Assembly: GCA_028571685.1 (NCBI GenBank)
Contig: CM053144.1
Location: 97,680,171 to 97,744,170, forward strand
Direction: 5' to 3'
DNA from: Heterohyrax brucei
Taxonomy: Eukaryota; Chordata; Mammalia; Hyracoidea; Procaviidae
Length of the DNA stretch: 64,000 nt
In this document: piece by piece, positions 11,860 to 23,397 of the stretch
How the letters are laid out: every line of letters begins with the position of its first letter
Position numbering within the stretch: the first letter of the stretch is position 1
The notes under the pieces: model-generated
The model's database searches: none
What the model was told of the DNA's origin: nothing
What the model saw: only the letters and a program-made list of their open reading frames with translations
Position numbers and translations under genes: made by a program

Positions 11860-12760
11860 AAGAAGCAGTCCAACATGGCTCCAGAAAGGTCCCAAAATAA
11901 AGAATCAAGCTTCCCAGATGAAGAAGTCTTTCTGAAACTATCAGAGGTCGAGTACACAAGAATTATGTATAGAGTGCTCCAAGAGAGTCCATACAATGGA
12001 GCAGAACAAAATAAAAAATTAAGTACACTATTTGAACTGATGGAACATTAATGATCTGAAATCCAACAGATCACTAATAAAATTACAGAATTAGATACTT
12101 CAAAGCCAAAAGAGCAGAACTGAAGAGATGGAAGCCAAAGTTATTGAGGATAGAGCAACTGACACCAGCATTTATGAGGAGAAATCAGAGAATAGAAATA
12201 AGGAAAATCATTAAGAAACTTCTGGGATTCTATTAAGAGCAATAATCTATGAATAATTGTAATTCCTGAAAAGGAAGGGATAGCTGAAAATACAGAGAGT
12301 ATTGTTGTAGAGTTGCTGACAGAAAACTTCCCTGAAATCAGAAGAGAATATAGATATCCAGGATGAGTGTCAAATGCCACAAAAACTAGACCCCAAAAGA
12401 AAGACACTGAGATATATTAAAATCAAGCTTAATAAAATGAAACATAAACAGATGCCCTTAAAGGCAGTAAGGCTTAAAGAAATGCTAACATAAAGAGGGA
12501 AGCCCTGTAGGCTTTCACTGGACTTCTAGGCAGAAATGATGTTGGCATGAAAGCAGTGGGATGACACATTCAAAGCCTTGAAGGAAAAAAACTTCTAGCC
12601 AAAAACTATATATCCTGCAAAACTGTCTCTCAAATGTGAAAGTGAAATTAAGACATTCACAGATAAGCCGAAGCTTAGAGACTTTGTCAAAACCAAACCA
12701 AAACTACAAGAAATACTGAAAGAAGCTCTTTGCTTAGAAAAACAAAAACATGAAGTGTAT
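11860..12760 (+). pseudogene. L1 ORF1 remnant (RNA-binding chaperone)
   Basis: Fragments resemble the ORF1 RNA-binding domain: 'attaagaaacttctgggattctattaagag', then '..aaaacttccctgaaatcaga', then a frame reading DPKRKTLRYIKIKLNK, which resembles the ORF1p segment before the C-terminal domain. Downstream 'aaagcagtgggatgacacattcaaagcc..tatatcctgcaaaactgtctctcaaa' is typical of the ORF1 end in mammal-wide L1s. Stops occur throughout. The exact start cannot be placed. Confidence 0.6.
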
Positions 12761-13124
12761 ACTTAAGGAAGCAGTTCAGGACACAGCATCCAGCATCCTA
12801 CTCAGCTAGGGAAATCATGGAGCTCAAACAAAGCTACAATATAAAAAGAAGGGCAATAGTGATATTAACACAAAAACTATGATACTATCACACAAAAAAG
12901 AGGGATACATTACACTAGATATAACCCGTTCAGATAGAGAAGAAATTAAAAAGATATGCAGCAGTTAAAATTTGGTTTAAACTTAGACTACTAAGGGAGA
13001 TGTTAGGGGTAGTTACATAGTACAATAACAATGTGACATATCAAAACAAGAGACATAATACAGGAGTCTCTACAAACACAAAACCAACACTAAAAAAAGA
13101 TTAAAAGTCAACCCATAAAGAATA

Positions 13125-15700
13125 ATGGCCCAGAACAGAATAAGAGCAACACAGAAACATCAATACAAAAAGAAATGCTTCAAAATGACAGCACTAAACA
13201 CATACTTATCATTAATTACACTAAATGTAAACAGACTGAACACTCCAATAAAGAGACAGCAAGTGACATCCTGGATCAAAAGATATGACCTGTTAATATG
13301 TATCTTACAAGAAACAAACCTTAGACTCAAAGATAAGAACAAACTGAAAATTAAAGGATGCAAAAATATATACCAAGCTAACAACATAGAAAGTAAAGCA
13401 GAAGTGTCAATATTAATCTCAGATAAAATAGGCTTTAATGTAAATCCAGCAGAGTGGACAAGGAAGGTCACTATTTATTGCTGAAAAGTTCAATACATAA
13501 GCAGATTGTAACAATATTAAATATTTATGCACTGAAGACCAGAGCATCTAAATACAAACACTGACATCACACAAACACTGACAACACTAAAAAAGTGAGA
13601 TAGATCATTCCACAATAATAACTGGAGACTTCAACACTCCCTTTCAGTAATGCACAGATTATCCAGAAAGAAAAGTTCAGTAGAGATACAGAAAATCTCA
13701 CCACAACAACCAACTAGACCTCATCAACATATACAGAATGTTTTACTCATCAACAGAGAAGTATACCTTCTTCTCCAATGCACACAGAACACTTTCCAGA
13801 ACAGACCGTGTGTTAGGACATAAAGCAAGTCTTAACAAAATCTAAACCATGGAATTATTGCAAAGCATCTTCTCGGACCATAAAGCCATAAAAGCTGAAA
13901 TCAATAGAAAAAAATACCTAAGAAGAAATTTGAACTCATGCATATTGCACAACACCTTGCTCAAAAGTCCATGTATGACAAAAGAATTCAAGGACAAAAT
14001 AAATTTATGTACTCAAATGAGCATGAAAACATCCGACCAGAACCTATAGCCAGAACCTATGGGATACAGCAAAAGTGGTGCTCAGAGGTCAATTTATCTC
14101 TATAAATGCACACATCCAAAATGAAGAAAGGGCCCAAATGAAAGAACTAACCCTGCAGCTTGAATAAGTAGAAAGAGAGCAGTAAAGGAACCCCTCAGTC
14201 ACCAGAAGAAAACAGATCATAACGATTAGAGCAGAACTAAATGAATTAGAGAATAGAAGAACAATTGAAAAAATTAACAAAACAAAAGGCTGGTTCTTTG
14301 AAAAGATCGACAAAATTGATAAACCATTGGCTAAACTTACAAAATAAAAACAGGAGAGGAAACAAATAATCCAAATAAGAAATAAGATGGGAGATGTCAC
14401 AACAGACCCAACTGAAATCAAAGGTATCATAGCAGAATGCTGCAAAAGACTGTACTCTAACAGATTTGAAAACCCAGAGGTAATGGACAAATTTCTGGAT
14501 TCATATCACCTACCAAGATTATCACAAGCAGGAGTAGTACAATTTAATAAGCCCATCACAAAGGAAGAGATTTAAAAAGTCATAAAAGAACTACCAACTA
14601 AAAAGTCCTCATCCAGATGGCTTCCCTGGAGAATTCTACCAAACTTTTAGAGAGGAGTAAATTCTAATACTATTGAAGCTATTTCACAGCATAGAAAGGG
14701 ATGGAAAATCCCCAAATTCATTCTACAAAGCCAAGATAACCATGATACCAAAGCCAGGGAAAGATCCCAGAAAAAAAGATAATCACAGACCAATATCTCT
14801 CATGAATGTAGATGCAAAACTCTTCAGCAAAACCCTAGCCAATAGAATTCAACAATCTATCAAAAAAAAAAAAAAAAAAAAAATTGGATTCCTACCAGGG
14901 ATGCAAGCTTGGTTCACCATCAGAAAAACAATCAATGTGATCAACCACATAAATAACTCAAAGCATAAGAATCATCTGATTTTGTCAAATGATGAAGAAA
15001 AGGCATTTGACAATGTCCAACACCCATTCATGCTAAAATCTCTCAGCAAAATAGGAACAGAAGAAAAATTCCCCAGTGCATTAAGGGGCATCTACGTAAA
15101 GCTAAAGGCCTACATCATCCTGCATGGAGAGATACTGAAAAAATTCTCCTTGAGAAGAACTAGACAAGGATGCCCTCTGTTACCACTTCTATTCAACATT
15201 GTACTTGAGCTTCTAGCCAGAGCAATAGGACAAGACAAAGAAATAAAAGGCATCCACATCAGCAAAGAAGTAGCAAAAATCTAGCTATTTGCAGGTGATA
15301 CGATTGTTTATGCAGAGAATCCTAAAGAATCCATAAATAAATTACTGGAACTAAGAGAACTCAGCAAAGTATCAGGATACAAGATAAACAGAAATAAATC
15401 AAGAGGATGCCTTTACACTAGCAAAGAGATCACCAAAGAAGAAATCACCAAATCAATGTCATTTACTATAGCCCCGAGAAGATAAAATATCTAAGGCATA
15501 AGTCTAACTAGAGAAATAAGAGAAATACAGAGAGATGTACAAGACCTTATTACAAGAAACCAAAAAAAACTTACACAGGTGAAGAAACCTATACTGCTCA
15601 TGGACAGGAAAACCTAACATTGTGAAAATGTCAATTTTACCCAGAACAGCTTACATATACAATGCAAATTCCAGTGTCTTTTTTAATGAGATGGAGACAG
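13125..15700 (+). pseudogene. L1 ORF2 remnant: endonuclease and reverse transcriptase core
   Basis: The first ~119 codons are open and read as the APE-like endonuclease N-terminus (SLITLNVNRLNTPIKRQQ, ICILQETNLRLKDKNKLKIK). 'ggagacttcaacactccctt' (GDFNTP) and 'cggaccataaagccat' (SDHKAI) preserve endonuclease motifs in broken frames. The RT part is open at 14673-15284 ([39 protein letters not shown]). A TAG stop follows and the catalytic FADD box has become FAGD (15288-15299), so the enzyme is dead. A 21-base A run at 14863-14883 distorts the fingers. ORF2 is cut off near NANSSVFFNEMET. Confidence 0.9.
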
Positions 15701-16149
15701 TCATGATGGGGCACCAAATGTTGAGTTACTGTGGCAACATAAAAAGAGTGGTGCAGCTCAAAAACTCTACTAAAAGACCACAGTTGATGGTCCTACAGCC
15801 TCGGGGATCCCCTGGGAGTATGGCCCCTAGACGTGCTGCTGCCCTTGTCTAGAAAACACTACTGAGCTCAACTCTTCAGACAAAAAATAGACTCGACTCG
15901 GGGACACAATGTGACCACAAGGTGTGTGTACTTTATGGTTCTAAGCATTTATAGGATGCTGTCCTCCAGTGTCTTTCTAGATGGGAGAGGAGAGAGTGGA
16001 GGAGGGGACAGGAGATGATACAAGTATAGAATGAAAAGGAAGAGTGTGCTTTCACCAGGCAAGCAGAGCAAAAGTAGCTGAAGATAAGCAGACACGCAAA
16101 TTTAATTTGGGTTGTATGCTTTCACTTAATCACAATAAAAAAAAAAATA

Positions 16150-17758
16150 CAAGTCTATGAGAGCCAAAATATGACCTTGAGTATATCCCACCTGAATTTA
16201 GACAGCATCTCATGAATAGATTTGACACACTGATCACGAATGACCAAAGACCAGACACATTCTGGAATGCCATGAAAGGCATCATATATGAAGACAGCAA
16301 GAGGTCATTAAAAAAACAAGAAAGAAAAAAAAAGACCAAAATGGATATCAGAACAGATATGAAACTTGTACTTGAATGCAGAGTAGTTACAGTGAAAGGA
16401 AGAAATGATGAAGTGAAAAGAGCTGAACTGAAGATTTCAAAGGACAATTTGAGAGGACTGAAGTATTATAAGGAAATAGGAAAGACCTAGTGAAAGAAAA
16501 CCAATATGGAAGACCATACTCAGCATTTCTCAAGCTTAAGGAAATGAAGAAAAAATTCAAGCCTAGAGTTCCAATAGCGAAGGATTCTATGGGGAAAACA
16601 CTAAATGATGCAGAAGCAACCGACAATGATGGAAGGAATACAAAGTCACTGTAGCCAAAAGAATTGGTCAACATTCATTCATTTCAAGATAGCACATAAT
16701 CAAGAGCTGATTGTATTCAAGACGAGGTTAAAGTGCACGGATGGTATTGTGGAAAACAAGGCTCCAGGAGTTGTCACAATACCAATTGACTTGTTTTAGC
16801 AAATAGATGTAGCATTGGAAGAGTTCTCTCACCTACGCCAAGAAATTTGGAAGAAAACTTACCTGCCTACCAACAGAAGAGATCCATGTTTATGTGTATT
16901 CCAAAGGAAGGTGCCCCAGAATTCAGAAATTACTGAATAATGTCATTAATATCACACACAAGTAAAATTCTGTTAAACACCATTCAAAGACGATTACAGG
17001 AGTGCATCAACAGGGAACTGCCAGAAATTCAAGTGGATTCAGAAAAGGATGTAGAACAAGAAGTATCATTGCTGATGTCAGCTGGTCCTTGATTGAAGCA
17101 CAGAATACCAGAAAGATGTTTATTTGTTTTTTTATTGAGTATGCAAAGGCATTCAACTGTGTAGATCATGATAAATTATGAGTAACACTGTGAAAAATGA
17201 GAATTTCAGAACACTGAATGCATATGTTCATGAGAAACATATACTTAGACCAAGAAGCAGTCTTTTGAACAGAACAAGGGAATGTTGTGTGGTTTAAAGT
17301 CAGGAAAGCTGTCTACCAGAGCTGTATCCATTTACCATAATATAGAGTCGGATCTGACTCAATGGCACTTGGCTTGGCTATTCAATCTGTGTGCTGGACA
17401 ATGAATAAGAAGAGCTGATGTCTTTGAATTATGGTGTCGGTAAAGAATATTGAATATTTCATAGACTATCTTTTGTCTTGGAATGAGTACAACCAGAATG
17501 TTCCTTGGAAGCAAAGATGGAAAGACTACATCTGCATATTTTGGACATGTCATCTCACTGGAGAAGGAACATCACGCATGGTAGACTAGAGCGTCAGTGA
17601 AAAAAAGGAAGACACTCAATGAGATGGATTAGCACCGCATCTGCAACAATAGGCTCAAGCATGACTGTGAGGATGGCACAGGACAAGGTAGTGTTTTATT
17701 CTGTTGTACAGAGTCTCTATGAGTTGAACCAATTCTATGGCACCTAACAACAACAATG
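16150..17758 (+). mobile_element. RTE LINE, 3' part (interrupted copy)
   Basis: Begins CAAGTCTATGAGAGCC and follows 61536-63558 of the complete copy to the terminal 'atggcacctaacaacaacaa'. It covers the linker and RT region ('ccatgaaaggcatcatatatgaagacagc', 'gtgcatcaacagggaactgccagaaattcaa', 'gagtatgcaaaggcattcaactgtgtagatcatg'). About 470 bases of the RT/C-terminal region (equivalent to 62715-63188) are deleted near 17395, next to a tail-like insertion at 17343-17380. Frames are broken. Confidence 0.85.
17343..17380 (+). repeat. Tail-only AfroSINE/RTE fragment inside RTE
   Basis: The ~38-base insert 'agagtcggatctgactcaatggcacttgg' is absent from the homologous place in the complete RTE (between 'tttcaccata' and 'tttaatctatatgcc'). 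It matches only the shared 3' tail of AfroSINE and RTE. Confidence 0.6.
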
Positions 17759-18144
17759 AATACTAGCAATGCAAGTGATCTATTCTCATGTTTCAAAATA
17801 AAATTAATGTGAAAATATATAATACATCAGAAACTACATCAATGGAAATAAGCACTGTCAGCCATTTAACTTCTGATGCATAAGAGATTATTTTATTTTC
17901 CCGGAGTTACTAAAGTCATTTTAACTGATACATCACTTTCCAGACACCAGACAATACTCTTCATTATAATATCTTTAAATAATAAATACAGAGTTGCTCA
18001 GCAATGACCTTGTATTGGAAATTAAAATGCAAACATTTGCTGAGAAGTAGGTATTTATTTTTCATGTGTTTGTAAATCATGTAAAGCTAAACACTGATTG
18101 CTTGGGTTGTTTGATAGCTATAGTTTGCATGGAGATCTATTAGC
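17759..18144. other. Unannotated
   Basis: Short spacer between the RTE end and an LTR remnant. I see no feature. Confidence 0.4.
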
Positions 18145-18568
18145 ATAGTGTTATTGAATTATGTCTCCCATTGTGTTAGAATTCTAATCCTTATACCTAT
18201 GAATATAATCCTATTTCAGAACAGGCTTTTTCTTTGTCATATTAATGTGATCACACTAGGGTACAATATGTACTATACGATTAGAAATTGTACTAAATGA
18301 TTAGGAATTATGAAAGAAGCAGATTACACACAGAAGTAGTGAAGAAGCAACATAGGCATATGTGAAGATCAAAAAGCAACCAAACAACAAGTGGCTACAG
18401 AAGCTTAGACAAGCATTTTCCCCCAAAATGACAAAAAGCCCTCACCTATAGTGGGTACCCTGAAATCAAACTTCTAGCCTCCTAAACAGTGAAAAAAAAT
18501 ACATTTCTGTTCTTTAAAGCTACCCACTCACAGTATTATTATTACAGTAGCACTAGACAATAAAGATA
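18145..18568 (+). mobile_element. Degenerate MaLR (MLT1-like) solo LTR
   Basis: Follows the MLT1 LTR order: 'ttattgaattatgtctccca', 'attctaatccttatacctatgaatataatcctatttcag', 'caaacttctagcctcctaaacagtg', 'acatttctgttctttaaagctacccactc', 'gtagcactagacaataaagata'. Old and non-coding. Confidence 0.65.
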
Positions 18569-19599
18569 AACAGTAAAATATTGTTGATCCTATCAAAATG
18601 ATAATTATCTCGTGATATTAACTAGGTGGCTGAATTTATGGTCTTGACTGAGTCTACATTGACTCTCCAGTTGGTCCTAGGGTCAATGAAAGGTAGCATT
18701 ACAAGATTCCAAAATGATTTGAGTTGAATTTCTGTCTCCAGTTAAATACTTCTTTTCTGAGAAATACTTACAAACCATTTCTCTGTATTACTCCCCATGA
18801 ACAGAAAATGGATTGTAAAAACCAAGATAGACTCCACAGGTCTCTGCCTTTGTACTGCCTTTGTACATCTCAATTTGGCAGGCCTCTGTACTTTTATGGA
18901 ATTTTTTGCTCAACCTTTACATGTATACGTTTTACCAAAACAAATTTAGAATACTTGCTCTTTAATTCCTTTCCTCATGATGCTATTAATAGACTAAACA
19001 TGGATGATGATCTCTGACATTACAAGAAGATCAAGGCCCCTGCAGATAAAACACATTTACCATACCAGTAGCTGTGTTCCAGATTACCATCCAAGGCTGT
19101 GTAGATGTGCTCCAGAAGTGGGACAAAACTTAAAACGCAGGTGAAATTAGAGATAATACCTAATGTAGCTTAGGCAAGCCTAGTGCCATTCTCCAAAGCC
19201 ATCTATCCACTGTATAAGTGACACAAGCTAGTTGAATGAAGAAGTGAATAATATCACTACTACTTTGATAAGACTATAAATCCCTATTATTCTACCTAAA
19301 TTATAATAGCATCTTGGTTTTTAATTTTAAAGGGGGACAAAAAGATCTGGGGAATTCTACATAGTCTGTCTTAACACTATTCTCTCCATGGGTTATGAAT
19401 TGAATCTGTAGACGCTGCCAGTTACTGATTAGAACTATTCCAAGTATCCATCAGGAGCAGATCCAGTGGCCCTCCTCTGAATAAACACAGGCTAAACTCC
19501 CATTAATCTCTTGACCTCTATTAGCCTCAGTGTTACTATGAGTTAAAGAAGTGACTTGAGTCCTAGACAGCAGAGTTAACCTAGACCCTATGTCCAACA
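18569..19599. other. Unannotated
   Basis: Contains a 97-codon plus-strand frame (18724-19017) with no recognisable domain. No repeat recognised. Confidence 0.4.
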
Positions 19600-19768
19600 C
19601 CAAAAACCATACCACACTCATTACCTTCAAGTCAATCACAATTCATGGTGCCCCTATAAGAAGGTTTAGAACTGCCCCATAGAGTGTCCAAGGGTCAACT
19701 GGCAGATTCCAACTGCTAAGCTTTTTTGCTTATTAGCCAAACATTTAACCACTGAGCCACTGAAGTTC
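19600..19768 (-). mobile_element. AfroSINE, antisense short form
   Basis: Antisense order: 'aaaaccatac..ttcaagtcaatcacaattcatggtgcccc', 'gaactgccccatagagtgtccaag', 'cattagccaaacatttaaccactgagccactgaagttcc' (approximate landmarks, last part at 19730-19768). Diverged. Confidence 0.85.
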
Positions 19769-20405
19769 CAATACTCAATGAAATTTCTATGTATTTTTCT
19801 CTCTTTGGTATACAGTAGTTTTCACAAATGCTGTAGGTCTCCTAGGGGAAGAGTAATAGCTAAGATTCATTAACTACTTAAGATGTACACAGCACTTAAG
19901 TGTTTTGCAGGTATTCAGCTATTTATCCCCATCTCCAGGTATTCTGTAAATGCCACTGGAATCAGGGAGCTTATTTCAAAGACAGGCTATAAAGTCCTGC
20001 CAATAACAAAAATCATCATGTTTGTCAACAATACAGAGATCCTTCCTCTACCTCCCCAGTATATTTGAATATTAATTGTCTAGAGGGTCAAAACCAGTGA
20101 AGCATGTATATTGCATTTTGTTGTTTTCTGGGCCCTCTCAGGAAATCTGGTTAGGGGATAGAGTCATCCATGATAACTCAAAAAATTTCAGCAATATATT
20201 GGATTTATTTTCTACTTAAGATAATTTATGACAGTTTACTTCATTCAGCATATGATACCTTTGGGTATGATTCTCAGTCAACCACCTGACTGAATTCAAA
20301 TTCTTCTAAATGCCTGAGTTAGCATGCTGAATCAAGATTCCATTAAGCTTGCCACTATCAATAAATTCAAGTTAATCTAAAATAATCTAATACTAAAAAC
20401 TCCGA
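19769..20405. other. Unannotated
   Basis: 'cattaactacttaagatgtacacagcac' near 19870 could be a weak MIR trace but is too diverged to call. Confidence 0.35.
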
Positions 20406-20699
20406 TTGTTTTACTAGTATAAATCTGTGCAATATTTCAAATTATACTGAAATGTTTTTGTGTCTCTAAGGGGTAAAGTTGTAATTGGTGATTGTCTTAG
20501 GCTGGTGTCATGCTCCCCCCAAAAATTTGTGTAGCAATTTGACTTGGCTGTGATTCTGTGATGTTCCTCCGTGTTGTAAACCCTGCCTCTATGATGTTGG
20601 TAAGGGTGGATGGAAAGCAGTTGTGTTGGTGGGACATGACTCAGTGTGTAAGATTTATTGTGCCTTGAGGCAATGTGTTGAGATATAAAGGGGAGAAGC
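20406..20699 (+). repeat. Inverted duplication, left arm
   Basis: Matches the reverse complement of 23536-23846 with few differences. The arm includes about 87 bases of sequence upstream of the LTR ('ctagtataaatctgtgcaatatttcaaattatactgaaatg..') plus the 5' half of the MaLR-like LTR. Other LTR copies in the window lack that upstream sequence, so the match is not just two copies of one repeat family. Confidence 0.8.
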
Positions 20700-20980
20700 C
20701 AGCAGGGCGATTTGGGGACCTTATAACATCAGGAAAGAAGCAGTACCAGAAGCAGAATGAGTCTTTTGGAAAAGACTCCAGGGTTCCTGTGCCCCAGAAG
20801 TTCCCAGTCCAAGGGAAGACTTAGGACAAGGACCTTCCTCCAGAGCCACCAGAGACAGGCTTCCCCTGGAGCTGATATCCTGAATTTGGACTTTTAGCCT
20901 CCTGGACTGTGACAAAATAATTTTTTTTAAAGCCATCCACTTGTGGTATTTCTGTTATAGTAGCACTAGATGACTAAGAC
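20493..20980 (+). mobile_element. MaLR-type solo LTR
   Basis: Begins TGTCTTAGGCTGG and ends with 'tagcactagatgactaagac'. Internal landmarks shared with the copies at 30766, 34270 and 50278 are 'gaccttcctccagagccacc', 'gaatttggacttttagcctcctggactgtga' and 'aaagccatccacttgtggtatttctgttata'. No internal retroviral sequence is present. Confidence 0.7.
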
Positions 20981-20982
20981 AT

Positions 20983-21412
20983 CTGGGTTCTCTAGGAAGG
21001 CAAAACTAGAGACAGAGACCTTTATCTCAAAGAAATGACTCATGTAGATGTAGAGGATGGCAAGATCCAAGTCCATAGGTCAGATATCAGGCACCAAGCT
21101 GAAGAATTATCCTGATTCATGTAGCCGAGGGGGCTGATGAACTGAAGATTGACAGGTAAGTTGCTAGCTCAAGTTTCAAGAACTGGAGATCAGATGATAA
21201 GGAGCTAAATGAAGGAAACAGAATGACAGCCTTGCTGAAATATCCATTTATATACTGAAGGCAGTTTCTACCCTAGGAAGCTCCCTTTCAATTGATTGTC
21301 TGCTCATAGCAAACCTCATCATGAAGTTGGTTACATCATTATGTAACTGCCAAACCACTGAAAATCATGGCCTAGCCAAGTTGACACACTACTTTAACCA
21401 TCATAGTCACCT
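20983..21412 (-). mobile_element. Old interspersed repeat, family not named
   Basis: 'gggttctctaggaaggcaaaac', '..agaaatgactcatgtagatgtagaggatggcaag..', 'ctccctttcaattgattgtctgctcatagc' and 'catggcctagccaagttgacacac' form a common mammalian repeat pattern. It appears to be an LTR-type unit in reverse. I do not assign a family. Confidence 0.4.
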
Positions 21413-21469
21413 TTGGCATGCCTATAGCCAATTAACCAAAGGGCTATAGGCAACATCAGGATGTCACTA

Positions 21470-21626
21470 TTGTCCAGTTCCATCGAGTCAGTTCAGACTT
21501 ATAGCAATCCTATAGGATAAAGCAGAACTGCTCCCCATAGGATTTCTAGAGAAAAGGTGGTAGATTTGAACTGCTCATCTTTTTGGCTAGCAACCAACCT
21601 CTTAACCACTATGACACCAGGGGACC
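21470..21626 (-). mobile_element. AfroSINE, antisense short form
   Basis: 'ccatcgagtcagttcagacttatagcaatcctatagga', 'gaactgctccccataggatt' and 'ctagcaaccaacctcttaaccactatgacaccaggg' give the reversed tail, core and tRNA-like half. Confidence 0.9.
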
Positions 21627-22929
21627 AATATGGAATTATGAGAAAGTTATGGGCCTGGCATGCAGAAAATTGATTCCCCTTAAGAAGGTGTTGAATCAAG
21701 TTAACAGACTTAACAGACTGGCAGAGAGGCTATTTGAGTGATAAGGCACTCTATGAGTTTAGGCTGCCTGGGGTCATTCCAAATGCCTCCTTTGTGTTTC
21801 TGCCATCCTACTCTTTTCTATGCAACATCCTTTTACTAAGAAACTGAAAAAGATGTGAATTCAGTCTGACCTGAAATCCAGCAATCCAGAGCACTGACAT
21901 TATGTTTTGTTATTGGCTCTGTCAATATTGCTGCTGTGGCCATGACCTTGACACATTCAGAAATAGATTCTCTTACCATGCATTGAGACAGGAATTTAAA
22001 GCAATGATCTCATCATTTTCAGTCATGAATTCTCTGGTACAGCTAGAAGCATCCAGCATTCCTTGTCTTCCTTATCCTTTCCTACTTGTAAGTCATTAGC
22101 TACATGTTTTCCCAAAGGCTTCACTTCAATTACCATTGTATTGTAAAGAACAATTTAAGTAACTTTTTCACATGCTGTGCCCCAGACCACACGAGTTTCC
22201 AGTCCTGAATCCTTGAGTTTCAAAGCCTTGAAACTCAACTAGCTTAAATAACCATTCATGGGTTTCCATTTCCTTAAGATCCTGGTACTTCTACTAGGGC
22301 CAAGTCCTGTATTAGTCAGGAATCTTACTTGTATAAAAAATTTTCTGGCTTATTTGAGCAAAAATTAAAATTTTGAGAAGTTATTATGGAATTCACATAA
22401 TTGAGGAAAGAATCAGAGGGTGAGATTCTGAAGCTACCCTTGGAGAAGCAATAATAACACACCACCACAGCAGCTCTAGAAAAAATACCTGTAGCCATGC
22501 CACTTGGAACTGATTGCCTTATGACTGGGTGCCTGACACTTCACTTCCCCCACCACAAATACACAATGGGAAAAACAAAATGTCTTTGACATCACAATAC
22601 CAGAGTGTGCAGTTTTTCTTTCTTGGTTACCTCTTCACCTTGCTAAGTTTCTAATGCAAATCTCTCGTGGGTTCCCTTGACTGGAGATAATCTAAGTCAC
22701 ATGGCTGCATTCAAATTGCAAAAGAGTCTGGAATACAAGTATTGTGATTCCTTCCTTGGGAAGATCGCATGAGAATTAACAAAATTTAAAAGTATTGTTG
22801 GGTCACTATAAATGATAAATATCTACTATATGGGCTGTATGCTAAAAACACTCAAATTGATATTCTGTACTAGACATTTCTTGGTGCTTATCATTCTTGC
22901 TAGATTGCCTCCCATTCCTCGATGATGAT
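21627..22929. other. Unannotated, with a perfect 11-bp palindrome
   Basis: No gene recognised. A small frame (21902-22099) has no domain. The hairpin at 22213-22238 is listed separately. Confidence 0.4.
22213..22238. repeat. Short perfect hairpin
   Basis: TTGAGTTTCAA, then AGCC, then TTGAAACTCAA: 11-base arms with a 4-base loop and no mismatches. There is no T run after it and no recognised function. Confidence 0.7.
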
Positions 22930-23212
22930 GGGAGACTCATCTTGAGATCCTCTAGAACTCAGCAACAGGTATCATATGACTTACCTTGGCTGATAGAATA
23001 AAAATAGAAGTAACAAGTGTCATTTCAGACAGAACCCTTTTGAACCGATAAGCCATTCTGCAGGCTCTCTTCCTATGCTGTGGTGAGTGCTGAAGCCTCC
23101 AATAGCATCATAAGATGGTGAAGCCTTCATCAGCCTGGATCCCCCAGTTAATAATATGACAAAGGCCTACCTGCCACTCAACCTGCAATGGACATGCAAC
23201 AACAAGAGGAAA
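22930..23212 (+). mobile_element. Possible old LTR or DNA-repeat remnant
   Basis: 'tatgacttaccttggctgatagaat', '..gtcatttcagacagaaccctttt..', 'cctgccactcaacctgcaatggacatgcaac' resemble a common mammalian repeat whose family I cannot name. It is cut by the AfroSINE that follows. Confidence 0.3.
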
Positions 23213-23375
23213 GAAACCAAACCTACAGCCATCTGGTCAATTCCAACTCATAGTAACCTTAAAGGACAGGTTGGAACTGTCTCCTAGTTTCCAAGGAGAA
23301 CCTGATGAATTTGAACTACTGACCTTTTCTTTAGGAGCTATGGATCCCTAAGCACTACACTGCCAGGCTTTCCTA
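23213..23375 (-). mobile_element. AfroSINE, antisense short form
   Basis: 'aaaccaaacctacagccatctggtcaattccaactcatag', 'gtttccaaggagaacctgatgaatttgaactactgacc' and 'ctaagcactacactgccaggctttcc' run tail to head in reverse. Confidence 0.9.
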
Positions 23376-23397
23376 GCAACTCGCTAAGACAGGGTAA

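Larger units (their letters stand above)
11756..16149 (+). mobile_element. L1 LINE, nearly complete but internally deleted
   Basis: In order: 5' region, ORF1 remnant, ORF2 from about 13125, a jump from mid-ORF2 into the 3' UTR near 15693, and a terminal 'cttaatcacaat' plus A12 tail before the RTE resumes at CAAGTCTA (16150). ORF2 past the reverse-transcriptase core (thumb and cysteine-rich end) is absent. Multiple stops and frameshifts make it inactive. Nested in the RTE at 9796-17758. Confidence 0.9.

Noticed and set aside
14089-14490. 133-codon minus-strand hydrophobic frame resembling a membrane protein
   Set aside because: It is the complement of A-rich L1 ORF2; A-rich coding DNA read in reverse gives Phe/Leu/Ser-rich frames.
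10725-16149. Twin-priming 5' inversion of a single L1
   Set aside because: Twin priming inverts the 5' part of an element. Here the antisense piece is a 3' UTR, an RTE segment is inverted with it, and each L1 end has its own target duplication, so two insertions plus inversion fit better.
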